A DNA stretch of 8,904 bases. It comes from MGML01 sp964493985. Its GTDB lineage: Bacteria > Chloroflexota > Dehalococcoidia > Dehalococcoidales > UBA2162. This document shows, in pieces, positions 1 to 6,561 of the stretch. Positions within the stretch are counted from its first letter, which is position 1, and each line of letters starts with the position of its first letter. The stretch lies in the NCBI GenBank assembly GCA_964493985.1, contig CAZBQL010000116.1:1-8904 (forward strand), in the 5' to 3' direction. The notes beneath the pieces were generated by a model that had not been told where the DNA came from, made no database searches, and worked only from the letters and a program-made list of their open reading frames with translations. The position numbers and the translations under genes were made by a program.

Positions 1-667
1 GCTGGCTGAGGAATTCGGTGGTATTAGCAGCGGTAACACTCCCGCCGTAAAGGATTCGTACATCATTCGCTATTTCGTCATCCCAGAGTTTAGCTGCTGT
101 CCGGCGTACCAGGCTTATAGTGTTATTTGCCTGCGTACCGGTCGCGGCTCTTCCCGTGCCTATAGCCCATACCGGCTCGTAGGCAATAACGAAGCTACCT
201 TGATAATCGATCCCGGCAAGAGACTGCCTGAGTTGCCCGGTCACGATTTGCTCTGTCTTTCCGGCCTCATTTTCTTCAAGACTCTCACCAATACAGAGAA
301 TGGGTTTCAGTCCGGCATTAAGGGCAGCCTGGAGCTTTTTATTCACCACCTCATTGGTATCTCCGAAGTACCGCCGTCTTTCCGAGTGACCGATTATCAC
401 ATACTCGCAGATACCCGCTAACATAAGCGGTGAAATCTCACCGGTATAGGCGCCTTTTTCCACGTAATGAAGATTCTGGGCACCGAGTTTTACCGAACTG
501 CCTTTCAATACATCAAGAACAGAAGTCAACGAAATAAACGGAGGGCAGATCAGCTTCTCTATGTTATCTACAGCATCCAGGCCGGGCAGCATTTCTTTAA
601 CCAGTCTGACCGCTTCATCGACCGTTGTATTCATTTTCCAGTTTCCGGCAATCAAAGGTATACGCAT
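1..667 (-). CDS. tpiA: Triosephosphate isomerase, C-terminus cut off by window edge
   Basis: Cytoplasmic enzyme interconverting dihydroxyacetone phosphate and glyceraldehyde-3-phosphate. The reading frame opens with ATG at 667 and runs off the left edge with 222 codons seen; the family is about 250 aa, so only the last 25-30 residues are missing. Family landmarks are all visible: GNWKMN at residues 8-13 (substrate-binding Asn9, catalytic Lys11), IIGHSERR at 91-98 (catalytic His94), AYEPVWAIGTG at 162-172 (catalytic Glu164 followed by the mobile loop 6), and the phosphate-binding YGGSV at 207-211. A good Shine-Dalgarno (GGAGG, about 10 nt upstream) supports this start. It is the last visible gene of the dxs-pgk-apgM operon, 40 nt after the uncharacterised gene. 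Its product supplies glyceraldehyde-3-phosphate, which is both the entry to lower glycolysis and a substrate of Dxs. Confidence 0.97.
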   Translation of the reverse strand, partial: MRIPLIAGNWKMNTTVDEAVRLVKEMLPGLDAVDNIEKLICPPFISLTSVLDVLKGSSVKLGAQNLHYVEKGAYTGEISPLMLAGICEYVIIGHSERRRYFGDTNEVVNKKLQAALNAGLKPILCIGESLEENEAGKTEQIVTGQLRQSLAGIDYQGSFVIAYEPVWAIGTGRAATGTQANNTISLVRRTAAKLWDDEIANDVRILYGGSVTAANTTEFLSQ

Positions 668-707
668 TTCTATCTTTCCTCCGGTATCTATTATCACATA
701 TCAGGTA

Positions 708-1778
708 CTAATCGAAAAGTTCCTTCTTAACATCTAGCAATATATCTGCAACAAGTTCGGGATCCTTTGCCATATAAATTCTGGCTCCTTCTATTTGGAC
801 TGCCGAATTCATCTCCCCTTCTCTTATTTTGTCAGGAAGCTTGATAAGTCTACCCGCGTTTCTACCCGGATATATGAAATTATTGAGGATAACGGGAACC
901 TCGGCTTCACCCAGGTTCTCCAGAGCCCTGGAAAAACTTTCCAGAGAGTATTCACTTATTTTCTGTCCATACAATTCGAGGCACCTGGCATAAATTCCGA
1001 TGAGGAAACTGTCATCCCGGGAAATATCTTCAAGTTCGAACGGATCCAGAGTTCCTCTTGCCTTTAATATTCTATTAAGAAATTTAAGGGTTTTTACTGA
1101 ATAATCCTGCTTGAATTCCCCGGCATACGCCTGGACTCTTTCTCGATAATCGGGTATTACTTTCTTCGCCGCAATATCCATTTTTTCTTTTTCCAGCACG
1201 CCGAAATCACCGAGGTTTAGTACAGCCCCCAGCTGACCTGTGCTGTGAACAATGATCAGGTTCCTGCGTATCACCGTACCTTTATCTTTAAAAGCACAAA
1301 GAGCCGCAACTCCGGCGGAAAAGGTATCTATCATTATCTTGGGATCTGACAGGTAATCATGAGGTGGTTTATCAGTATTTCCTGAATGCGGGGCGACCCA
1401 TACTGTTTGAGGAACGGTATCCCAGATATAGGAATAAAAACTGTCCCAAATCGAGGATTTTATTTCATATTCGCTAACTCCGGCAGCAGCAAAAGCGATA
1501 TCATCCTGCCAGAGGTAACTGTCCGGCAGGCCTTCCGCATATTCAACAGCTTCCTGGTAAGCAGGTCTGGCCCGGTTAAAGTCTATCCCGAATCTACCTT
1601 CAGCCGGGTTTTCATCGTCAGGAATTCGTGAACATTTTACGGCAATAAACCGTCTTCCGCCATCAAAGGAATCGTAAACATCAAAATGCGGATTGCTCTC
1701 AACTACTGTGAATTCTTGTAGAAATTCCGGAGTCACGCCATGATAAGCACCATGTTCATCTTCGTAAACAAGTTTCAT
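708..1778 (-). CDS. Uncharacterised protein, divergent N-formylglutamate amidohydrolase-like
   Basis: A 356-aa soluble-looking protein with no signal peptide or membrane segment; I cannot name it with certainty. The ATG at 1778 has a good SD (AGGAG, 9 nt away), and the gene sits 23 nt after apgM and 40 nt before tpiA, so it is translated from the glycolytic operon. Several short stretches resemble the N-formylglutamate amidohydrolase (FGase, PF05013-type) fold: APHSG at residues 129-133, HST....AVLNLGDFG at 178-193 (compare the FGase 'HS...LNLG..G' block), YPGRNAGR at 303-310, and VQIEGARIYM at 327-336 (compare 'alQiEinr.lYMde' near FGase C-termini). A further RFGIDFNR at 62-69 resembles the FGase 'R...DLNR' motif but lies before PHSG instead of after it. 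Candidate metal or catalytic residues are His131, His178 and Glu330. Substrate unknown; the FGase link is inference. Confidence 0.85.
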   Translation of the reverse strand: MKLVYEDEHGAYHGVTPEFLQEFTVVESNPHFDVYDSFDGGRRFIAVKCSRIPDDENPAEGRFGIDFNRARPAYQEAVEYAEGLPDSYLWQDDIAFAAAGVSEYEIKSSIWDSFYSYIWDTVPQTVWVAPHSGNTDKPPHDYLSDPKIMIDTFSAGVAALCAFKDKGTVIRRNLIIVHSTGQLGAVLNLGDFGVLEKEKMDIAAKKVIPDYRERVQAYAGEFKQDYSVKTLKFLNRILKARGTLDPFELEDISRDDSFLIGIYARCLELYGQKISEYSLESFSRALENLGEAEVPVILNNFIYPGRNAGRLIKLPDKIREGEMNSAVQIEGARIYMAKDPELVADILLDVKKELFD

Positions 1779-1801
1779 CGATGGTATCTCCTGGCGAATT
1801 G

Positions 1802-3007
1802 TTATGCCCCGAATTTCTTGAGTTTGAGGGCATTGGCCATCGCGAGAGGCATTATGTCAACTGACGATATCCTGCCGAGTCCCCCTTTAGCACACGAGGC
1901 TTCTGAAAAATTCACGGTATTATCGGCACGGCAGTATCTCGAATTAAGAAGGACCGGTACCGGGTGCCAGCTATGCCCCTTCAGCACTGCCGGAGTAGAG
2001 TGGTCACCGGTTACCACCAAGACATCAGGATTGAGAGCGGTCAGTTCCGGAAGCGCTAAATCCACTTCCTCAATAGCTTTCACCTTTCTATCGAAATCTC
2101 CGTCTTCACCGGCTGCGTCCGTTGACTTGAAATGGAGGAAAAAGAAATCATATTTTTCGTAATGTTCTTTAACCGTGGTGAAAACATCATTTATACCGGG
2201 ACCTGTATCCAGTGTATCCATACCGACAAGCCTTGCCAGACCTCGATACATCGGGTATCCGGCAACCGCCGCCGGATTAAGCTTGTATATATCTTTCATC
2301 GATGGAAATCCGGGCTCTCCGGAAAAACCACGCAATAAAATCATGTTCGCCGGGTTTTGTTCAGCCAGTAATTCTCTCGCCGAAGCGATAAATTTATTGG
2401 CAATGTTCGCCGTTTTCACCGCTTCACTATTTTCAGCGGTAATATCCAATGGAGGCAGCCCTGTCTGCTGAGGGTCCGAGTCGTTTACCTCCGGAGAAAG
2501 GCCTTTTCCTCTGAACACCGCGATAAACCGGTGTCCCCTGACAGGGCGCACAATTACTTCTATACCATCTATAGTCTTTCCACCCAGGATCCGGCACAAT
2601 TCAGCACATTTTTCATCGGAAATTCTTCCCGCTCTTCGGTCGGTTACCAGTCCATTATCATCCACCGTGCAGAAATTGCCCCGTGCCGCCACGTCACCCG
2701 GCTGCACTGTAAAATCGATACCAGTAGCTTCAAGCACTCCCCTGCCTATTTCATATTTAACCGGGTCATATCCGAAGAGGGCCAGGTGACCGGGAGCGCT
2801 GCCCGGAGTAATCCCGGGAGCTACCGGATCGCTGAGACCGCAGACCCCTTCCGCCGCCAGCCTGTCAAGGTTAGGGGTAAAGGCTATCTCCAGTTCCGTC
2901 TTGCCGATTTCCGGTTGTGGCAGACCTCCAAGACCATCAAGTACCAGCATGACAATCCTGGAAGATGTCGATTGTGCGAGAGTTCTTATCAGTTCCTGGT
3001 TATCCAT
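1802..3007 (-). CDS. apgM: 2,3-bisphosphoglycerate-independent phosphoglycerate mutase, archaeal-type (ApgM)
   Basis: Interconverts 3- and 2-phosphoglycerate in the cytoplasm without a 2,3-BPG cofactor. It belongs to the alkaline-phosphatase superfamily and needs divalent metal. Numbering from the ATG (401 aa, normal for ApgM and much shorter than the ~510-aa GpmI): VLDGLGG at 22-28 gives a metal-ligand Asp24; ITPGSAPGHLALFGYDP at 66-82 carries the nucleophile Ser70; VRGHRFIAVFRG at 156-167; TDAAGEDGDF at 296-305; and TGDHSTP...GHSWHPVP at 333-351 supplies the late metal ligands (Asp/His cluster). I chose ATG 3007 over an in-frame TTG at 3037 because the SD (AAAGGAGTGAT at about 3020-3030) lies between them and can only serve the ATG. 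Spacing is a little long. The pgk stop codon sits inside this SD, implying coupled translation. The product follows directly after Pgk in the pathway. Confidence 0.95.
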   Translation of the reverse strand: MDNQELIRTLAQSTSSRIVMLVLDGLGGLPQPEIGKTELEIAFTPNLDRLAAEGVCGLSDPVAPGITPGSAPGHLALFGYDPVKYEIGRGVLEATGIDFTVQPGDVAARGNFCTVDDNGLVTDRRAGRISDEKCAELCRILGGKTIDGIEVIVRPVRGHRFIAVFRGKGLSPEVNDSDPQQTGLPPLDITAENSEAVKTANIANKFIASARELLAEQNPANMILLRGFSGEPGFPSMKDIYKLNPAAVAGYPMYRGLARLVGMDTLDTGPGINDVFTTVKEHYEKYDFFFLHFKSTDAAGEDGDFDRKVKAIEEVDLALPELTALNPDVLVVTGDHSTPAVLKGHSWHPVPVLLNSRYCRADNTVNFSEASCAKGGLGRISSVDIMPLAMANALKLKKFGA

Positions 3008-3020
3008 CCGGGCTGTTGTA

Positions 3021-3030
3021 TCACTCCTTT
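3021..3030 (-). promoter_or_regulatory. Ribosome-binding site of apgM overlapping the pgk stop codon
   Basis: On the minus strand AAAGGAGTGA precedes the ATG at 3007. The last three bases are the TGA stop of pgk, so ribosomes ending pgk sit on the apgM SD. This decides the apgM start in favour of ATG 3007 over TTG 3037. Confidence 0.7.
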
Positions 3031-4214
3031 TTATCAAGCAGTGCTTCTACACCGGGAAGCTTCTTGCCGCTAAGGAATCTCAACGAAGCGCCGCCTCCCG
3101 TGGATATGAAGGTCATCTTATCCGCCAGTCCCATATTTATCACGACATCGGCGGTAGAACCTCCGCCGATAATAGTATCCGCATCGAGACCCGATAACAA
3201 TAGAGCCATCGCATGGGTACCGGCAGCGAAATCCGGTATCTCGTTTATACCCATCGGACCATTCCAGAACACCGTACCGGCACGCCGCAATTCACCTGAA
3301 AAAAGTTCTATCGTTCGGTGTCCGATGTCCACAATTCTCTTGTCCGGGGATATTTTATCAACCGGCACGATCTCTCGGGGTGATCCTGCCTTTATTTCTT
3401 CAGTTACCATTACATCGGTCGGCAACACCAGGTGGACTCCTGCTTTTTCAGCTTTTTCCATTAAATCCCGGGCTGTATCTATCCTGTCTTCTTCTACAAG
3501 TGACAGGCCAACTTCATATGATTTTGCCTTAAGAAAGGTTGCCGCCATACCACCACCGACAAGGATAAAATCCACTTTATTCATAATATTTTCAAGCATG
3601 GCAACCTTATCACTGACCTTGGCTCCCCCTACAAGTCCGCCAAAGGGATGGACAGGATGTTCCAGTATACCGCCGAGATGTTCAAGTTCCTTTTCCATCA
3701 GCAGACCGGCAACTGCCGGAAGGAATTTCGTTACACCATCGGTAGACGCATGGGCACGATGTGCAGTCCCGAAGGCATCATCGACATAGATATCCGCCAG
3801 CTTTGCCAGCGCGGCGGCAAAAACCGGATCATTTTCCTCTTCCCCAGGATGAAACCGGAGATTTTCCAGGAGCAGCAGTTCGCCTTCATCCAGGCCGTCC
3901 GCTTCGATTTCCGCTTCCGGACCTATACAGTCGCTGGCTGTAATTACCGGTCTTCCGATAAGCTGAGAGAGCCGTTTCGCAACCACACCCAGTCGAAGAT
4001 TTTCAACAACCTTTCCGTCGGGTCGTCCCAGGTGTGAACACAGGATGATTTTTGCTTTATTTTCGATAAGATAATTAATCGTGGGAAGAGCCGCCCGAAT
4101 GCGGCTGTCATCGGTAATTTCTCCGGTCTTTTCATCAAGGTTTACATTGAAGTCAACCCTGACGAGGACTTTCTTGCCGGAGACGTCGATATCCCTGATA
4201 GTCTGTTTATTCAT
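3021..4214 (-). CDS. pgk: Phosphoglycerate kinase
   Basis: Reversible ATP-forming step of glycolysis: 1,3-bisphosphoglycerate + ADP to 3-phosphoglycerate + ATP, cytoplasmic. At 397 aa it is full length for the family. The N-terminal substrate domain shows RVDFNV at residues 19-24 (Asp21), a conserved arginine in DDSRIRA (Arg38), SHLGRPDG at 60-67 (His61, Arg64), LLLENLRFHPGEE at 114-126 (Arg120) and DDAFGTAHRAHAS at 145-157 (Arg153). The nucleotide domain shows VGGAKVSDK at 195-203, LVGGGMAATF at 219-228, WNGPMGINE at 317-325 and the glycine-rich IIGGGST at 348-354 and STGGGAS at 371-377. The usual 'NVP' after RVDF reads NVN, a minor departure. The ATG overlaps the dxs stop as ATGA, a typical coupled arrangement, with only a weak SD of its own. 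It feeds straight into the next gene, apgM. Confidence 0.98.
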   Translation of the reverse strand: MNKQTIRDIDVSGKKVLVRVDFNVNLDEKTGEITDDSRIRAALPTINYLIENKAKIILCSHLGRPDGKVVENLRLGVVAKRLSQLIGRPVITASDCIGPEAEIEADGLDEGELLLLENLRFHPGEEENDPVFAAALAKLADIYVDDAFGTAHRAHASTDGVTKFLPAVAGLLMEKELEHLGGILEHPVHPFGGLVGGAKVSDKVAMLENIMNKVDFILVGGGMAATFLKAKSYEVGLSLVEEDRIDTARDLMEKAEKAGVHLVLPTDVMVTEEIKAGSPREIVPVDKISPDKRIVDIGHRTIELFSGELRRAGTVFWNGPMGINEIPDFAAGTHAMALLLSGLDADTIIGGGSTADVVINMGLADKMTFISTGGGASLRFLSGKKLPGVEALLDKKE

Positions 4215-6103
4215 TTTCTCACTTCAGGTAATGGAGCAGCAGGTTCGGTAGAACAAACAAGTTTAAGGACTGCCGTTCTGATACCGGCAGCATCCAGCCC
4301 GTATTTATTACGTACGATCTCCTGTGTACCCTGTTCTATAAATTCGTCAGGTACACCAATGCACTTTACCTGGGCATCACATATATTTTCTTCCTGAAGC
4401 AGGTCGAGGACGCAGTTACCGAAACCGCCCTTGACGGCGTTTTCTTCCACCGTAACGATCCGCTTGATTCTTTCCGCCAGGTCCACTATAAGCTTAGAAT
4501 CCAGGGGTTTCGCGAACCTGGAATTAACCACGGTAGCTTCTATTCCCTGCTCGGACAGATTTACCGCCGCATCCATTGCCGCCTGTACCGTAACTCCTAT
4601 GGCAAGGATGGCAACATCGCTGCCTTCACGGAGTACCTCGGCCTTTCCTATCGGTATGGCATGCAGGTCGTCATCCATACGAACGCCCAGACCGGTACCT
4701 CGGGGATAACGTATCGTCATCGGCTTGCCACACCTGATCGCTGTGTAAAGCAGGTGCCGGAGCTCATTTTCGTCCTTCGGCGCCGAGATAATCAGGTTAG
4801 GAATAAGGGTCAGGTATGACAGGTCCAGGGTACCCTGGTGGGTCTTACCATCGTCGCCAACTATTCCTCCCCGGTCGATGGCAAATACTATGGGCAGGTC
4901 CTGGAGACATACATCATGTATTATCTGGTCGAATGCACGCTGCAGAAATGTGGAATATATTGCAACCACGGGGGTGTATTTCTGGGTAGCCAGACCGGCA
5001 GCGAATGTTACCGCATGCTGCTCACAGATACCCACGTCAAACACTCTCTCAGGAAATTCAGCCTGGACCACATGCAGGCAGTTCCCCTCAGGCATTGCCG
5101 GAGTAATAACCACCAGGCGTGGGTCTTCCCTGGCAACCTCCAGCATCGTCCGGGCAAACACTTCGCTGTATGACAGGTTATCACAAACATCACCGTTCTG
5201 GCCTGATACTCCGTGGAAATATACGGCATCGCCCTCGGCAGGCTGATACCCTTTACCTTTGGTAGTGAGTACATGCACCAGGGCAGGTTTTTTCCTGAAA
5301 TCCCTGGCCTGTGTAAAAGCCTCTTCTAATTTCCGAATGTCATGGCCATCAACAGGTCCCATATAGGTAAATCCGAGTTCCTCCCAGAGTGTAGTAGGCA
5401 TCACCAGACCTTTAACACCACTCTCGACCTGTTCGCTCGCACTTTTCAGTTTATTGCTGAATGGCAGATGCCTGAGAATACGCCAGCTCCTTTCTTTTGC
5501 TTCATGAAAACGGTGATCGAAACGGACTTTTCCCATCAAATTGGAAAGGGCGCCGACAGTCGGAGCGATGGACATACCATTATCATTCAGTATCACAGTA
5601 ATATTAGAACCGAGATGTCCGGCCTGGTTTAACGCCTCAAGCGCCATTCCACCGGTAATCGCACCGTCGCCGATGACGGCGACTACTTTATAATCGTCAC
5701 CCGCAAGATCGCGGGCAACTGCCATGCCAAGGGCAGCAGAAATCGAGGTGCTGGCATGGCCGGCTCCAAATACGTCGTATTCGCTCTCGTCGCGACTTGT
5801 GAATCCTGATAATCCTTCATACTGGCGTAATGTTTTAAAACGGTCTCTTCTTCCAGTGAGTAATTTATGAGTATACGCCTGGTGACCGACATCCCAGATA
5901 ACCTTATCGCGTGGAGCATCGAAAACTCTGTGGAGCGCAAGTGTGAGTTCGACAGCGCCAAGATTCGAAGCAAGGTGCCCTCCGGTCACGGATACAGTAG
6001 ATACGAGTTCATCCCTGATCTCAGCGGCCAACTGCTCCAGTTCAGGATGTGACAGGTCCTTCAGGTCCGAAGGGCTGTTTATGTTATCCAATAATCGTGA
6101 CAT
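4211..6103 (-). CDS. dxs: 1-deoxy-D-xylulose-5-phosphate synthase
   Basis: Thiamine-diphosphate enzyme condensing pyruvate with glyceraldehyde-3-phosphate to DXP and CO2: the entry step of the MEP isoprenoid pathway and a precursor source for thiamine (and DXP-dependent PLP). At 630 aa from ATG 6103, length is normal. ThDP/Mg domain: DVGHQAYTHK at 71-80, the GDGAITGG...NDN signature at 145-175, MGPVDGHD at 248-255. Pyrimidine-binding domain: ICEQHAVTFAAG at 359-370 with catalytic Glu361, and DRGGIVGDDGKTHQG at 410-424 with Arg411 and Asp418. IRYPRGTG at 464-471 carries Arg468 for the substrate phosphate (equivalents of E. coli Glu370, Arg420, Asp427 and Arg478). Transketolase C-terminal domain follows. 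An upstream in-frame TTG at 6133 would lie at the predicted transcription start, so ATG 6103 is preferred although its SD is poor. First gene of the operon; its stop overlaps the pgk ATG. Confidence 0.98.
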   Translation of the reverse strand: MSRLLDNINSPSDLKDLSHPELEQLAAEIRDELVSTVSVTGGHLASNLGAVELTLALHRVFDAPRDKVIWDVGHQAYTHKLLTGRRDRFKTLRQYEGLSGFTSRDESEYDVFGAGHASTSISAALGMAVARDLAGDDYKVVAVIGDGAITGGMALEALNQAGHLGSNITVILNDNGMSIAPTVGALSNLMGKVRFDHRFHEAKERSWRILRHLPFSNKLKSASEQVESGVKGLVMPTTLWEELGFTYMGPVDGHDIRKLEEAFTQARDFRKKPALVHVLTTKGKGYQPAEGDAVYFHGVSGQNGDVCDNLSYSEVFARTMLEVAREDPRLVVITPAMPEGNCLHVVQAEFPERVFDVGICEQHAVTFAAGLATQKYTPVVAIYSTFLQRAFDQIIHDVCLQDLPIVFAIDRGGIVGDDGKTHQGTLDLSYLTLIPNLIISAPKDENELRHLLYTAIRCGKPMTIRYPRGTGLGVRMDDDLHAIPIGKAEVLREGSDVAILAIGVTVQAAMDAAVNLSEQGIEATVVNSRFAKPLDSKLIVDLAERIKRIVTVEENAVKGGFGNCVLDLLQEENICDAQVKCIGVPDEFIEQGTQEIVRNKYGLDAAGIRTAVLKLVCSTEPAAPLPEVRK

Positions 6104-6120
6104 AACTATTATGTTATCTG

Positions 6121-6136
6121 AACTTGAATTCAAGTT
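6121..6136. repeat. 16-bp perfect palindrome at the dxs transcription start (possible operator)
   Basis: AACTTGAATTCAAGTT is its own reverse complement over all 16 bases. It lies just downstream of the predicted -10 of the dxs promoter, spanning roughly -5 to +11, and is upstream of the chosen ATG at 6103. That position fits a repressor operator or a short 5'-end hairpin. No protein is known to bind it; function is inference. Confidence 0.55.
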
Positions 6137-6137
6137 T

Positions 6138-6167
6138 ATAGTATCAATCTGAACAAGTCGATGTCAA
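6138..6167 (-). promoter_or_regulatory. Sigma70-type promoter of the dxs-pgk-apgM-tpiA operon
   Basis: On the minus strand a perfect -35 TTGACA (6162-6167) is followed after 18 nt by TACTAT (6138-6143), or after 16 nt by GATACT (6140-6145). Predicted transcription start is about 6131, giving a leader of roughly 28 nt before ATG 6103. No other promoter of comparable quality was seen upstream of dxs, and the genes downstream have gaps too small for one. Confidence 0.65.
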
Positions 6168-6198
6168 TCACCTGTTTTTATATCTTTAATACGATAAG

Positions 6199-6404
6199 GT
6201 GTCATCCTGAATCCCGGTGTTTATTCGGATTTCCTGATTCAAGTTCGTTCCAGGGATAAAGGATCTCCTTTCTTTATACAGATTATTTTACGATAGATTC
6301 AAATGATCAATGGTATTCGAGTATCAGAAAGGAGATACATTCGTCGTCCTTATCCTGATTGCTGAACATATTACCATATACGCTTGGAGTCCTCAGTATG
6401 ACAC
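6199..6404. repeat. Degenerate fold-back / MITE-like element with nested inverted repeats
   Basis: Outer ends: GTGTCATCCTGA at 6199-6210 and TCAGTATGACAC at 6393-6404 are inverted copies matching at 11 of 12 bases. Inner arms: ATCTCCTTTCT at 6263-6273 and AGAAAGGAGAT at 6326-6336 are perfect inverted copies. Both pairs share almost the same centre (about 6300), so the 206-bp block is one long degenerate palindrome, with weaker similarity between the arms (CAGGGATAAAGG against CAGGATAAGG). No coding capacity and no clear target-site duplication. It resembles the dispersed 'GTCATCCTGA...TCAG.ATGAC' intergenic repeats of many environmental bacterial genomes, here decayed. Copy number cannot be seen from one window. 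Confidence 0.6.
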
Positions 6405-6522
6405 GCGGTCTAGCAGTTCTGACACAGTCTCGCAGCCGGGAATCCAGGAGGTGGCGGGGTCTGAATTCCGAACTTTATCGGGACGATAATCAGGAGTATT
6501 TTCCAGGTAATACACGGTAAAG
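6405..6522. other. Non-coding intergenic stretch, possible second repeat remnant
   Basis: No start/SD-supported frame in either direction. A small open frame over 6393-6584 reads through the repeat end and the hairpin and shows no family features, so it is not called. The segment around 6431-6475 (CCGGGAATCCAGG followed by a GTGGCGGGGTCTGAATTCC stretch) has the flavour of the 'GCGGGAATCCAG' dispersed repeats, but no partner arm is visible. Otherwise I see nothing in it. Confidence 0.35.
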
Positions 6523-6552
6523 TTCAGCCACGGCAGATTTGCCGGGGCTGAA
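6523..6552 (-). terminator. Strong hairpin after the BKACE gene, likely terminator
   Basis: TTCAGCC-A-CGGCA, loop GATT, TGCCG-G-GGCTGAA: a 7-bp plus 5-bp stem with one mismatch, starting 9 nt after the stop of the gene at 6562-7605. On the minus strand the following bases (CTTTACCG) are only weakly U-rich, so it is a non-classical terminator or an mRNA 3'-end stabiliser. Confidence 0.5.
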
Positions 6553-6561
6553 TAATTATCC

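Noticed and set aside
296..305. AGEDGDF in ApgM (residues 299-305) instead of the archaeal AGHDGDF as a lost metal or catalytic residue
   Set aside because: Position given is in residues of the apgM product. The Asp/His metal cluster and Ser70 are intact, and Glu at this place appears to be an ordinary bacterial ApgM variant, so no loss of function is inferred.
3008..3037. In-frame TTG at 3037 as the apgM start
   Set aside because: It would put the SD inside the coding sequence and overlap pgk by 17 nt with no SD of its own.
2965..3789. 274-codon open frame on the plus strand, opposite pgk and the start of apgM
   Set aside because: Fully antisense to well-identified genes, low-complexity Ser/Pro/Thr-rich translation, no SD and no family features; a shadow of the coding strand.
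6104..6133. In-frame TTG at 6133 as the dxs start (adds 10 residues)
   Set aside because: It coincides with the predicted transcription start and the palindrome and has no SD; Dxs homologues begin close to the MSRLLD start at 6103.
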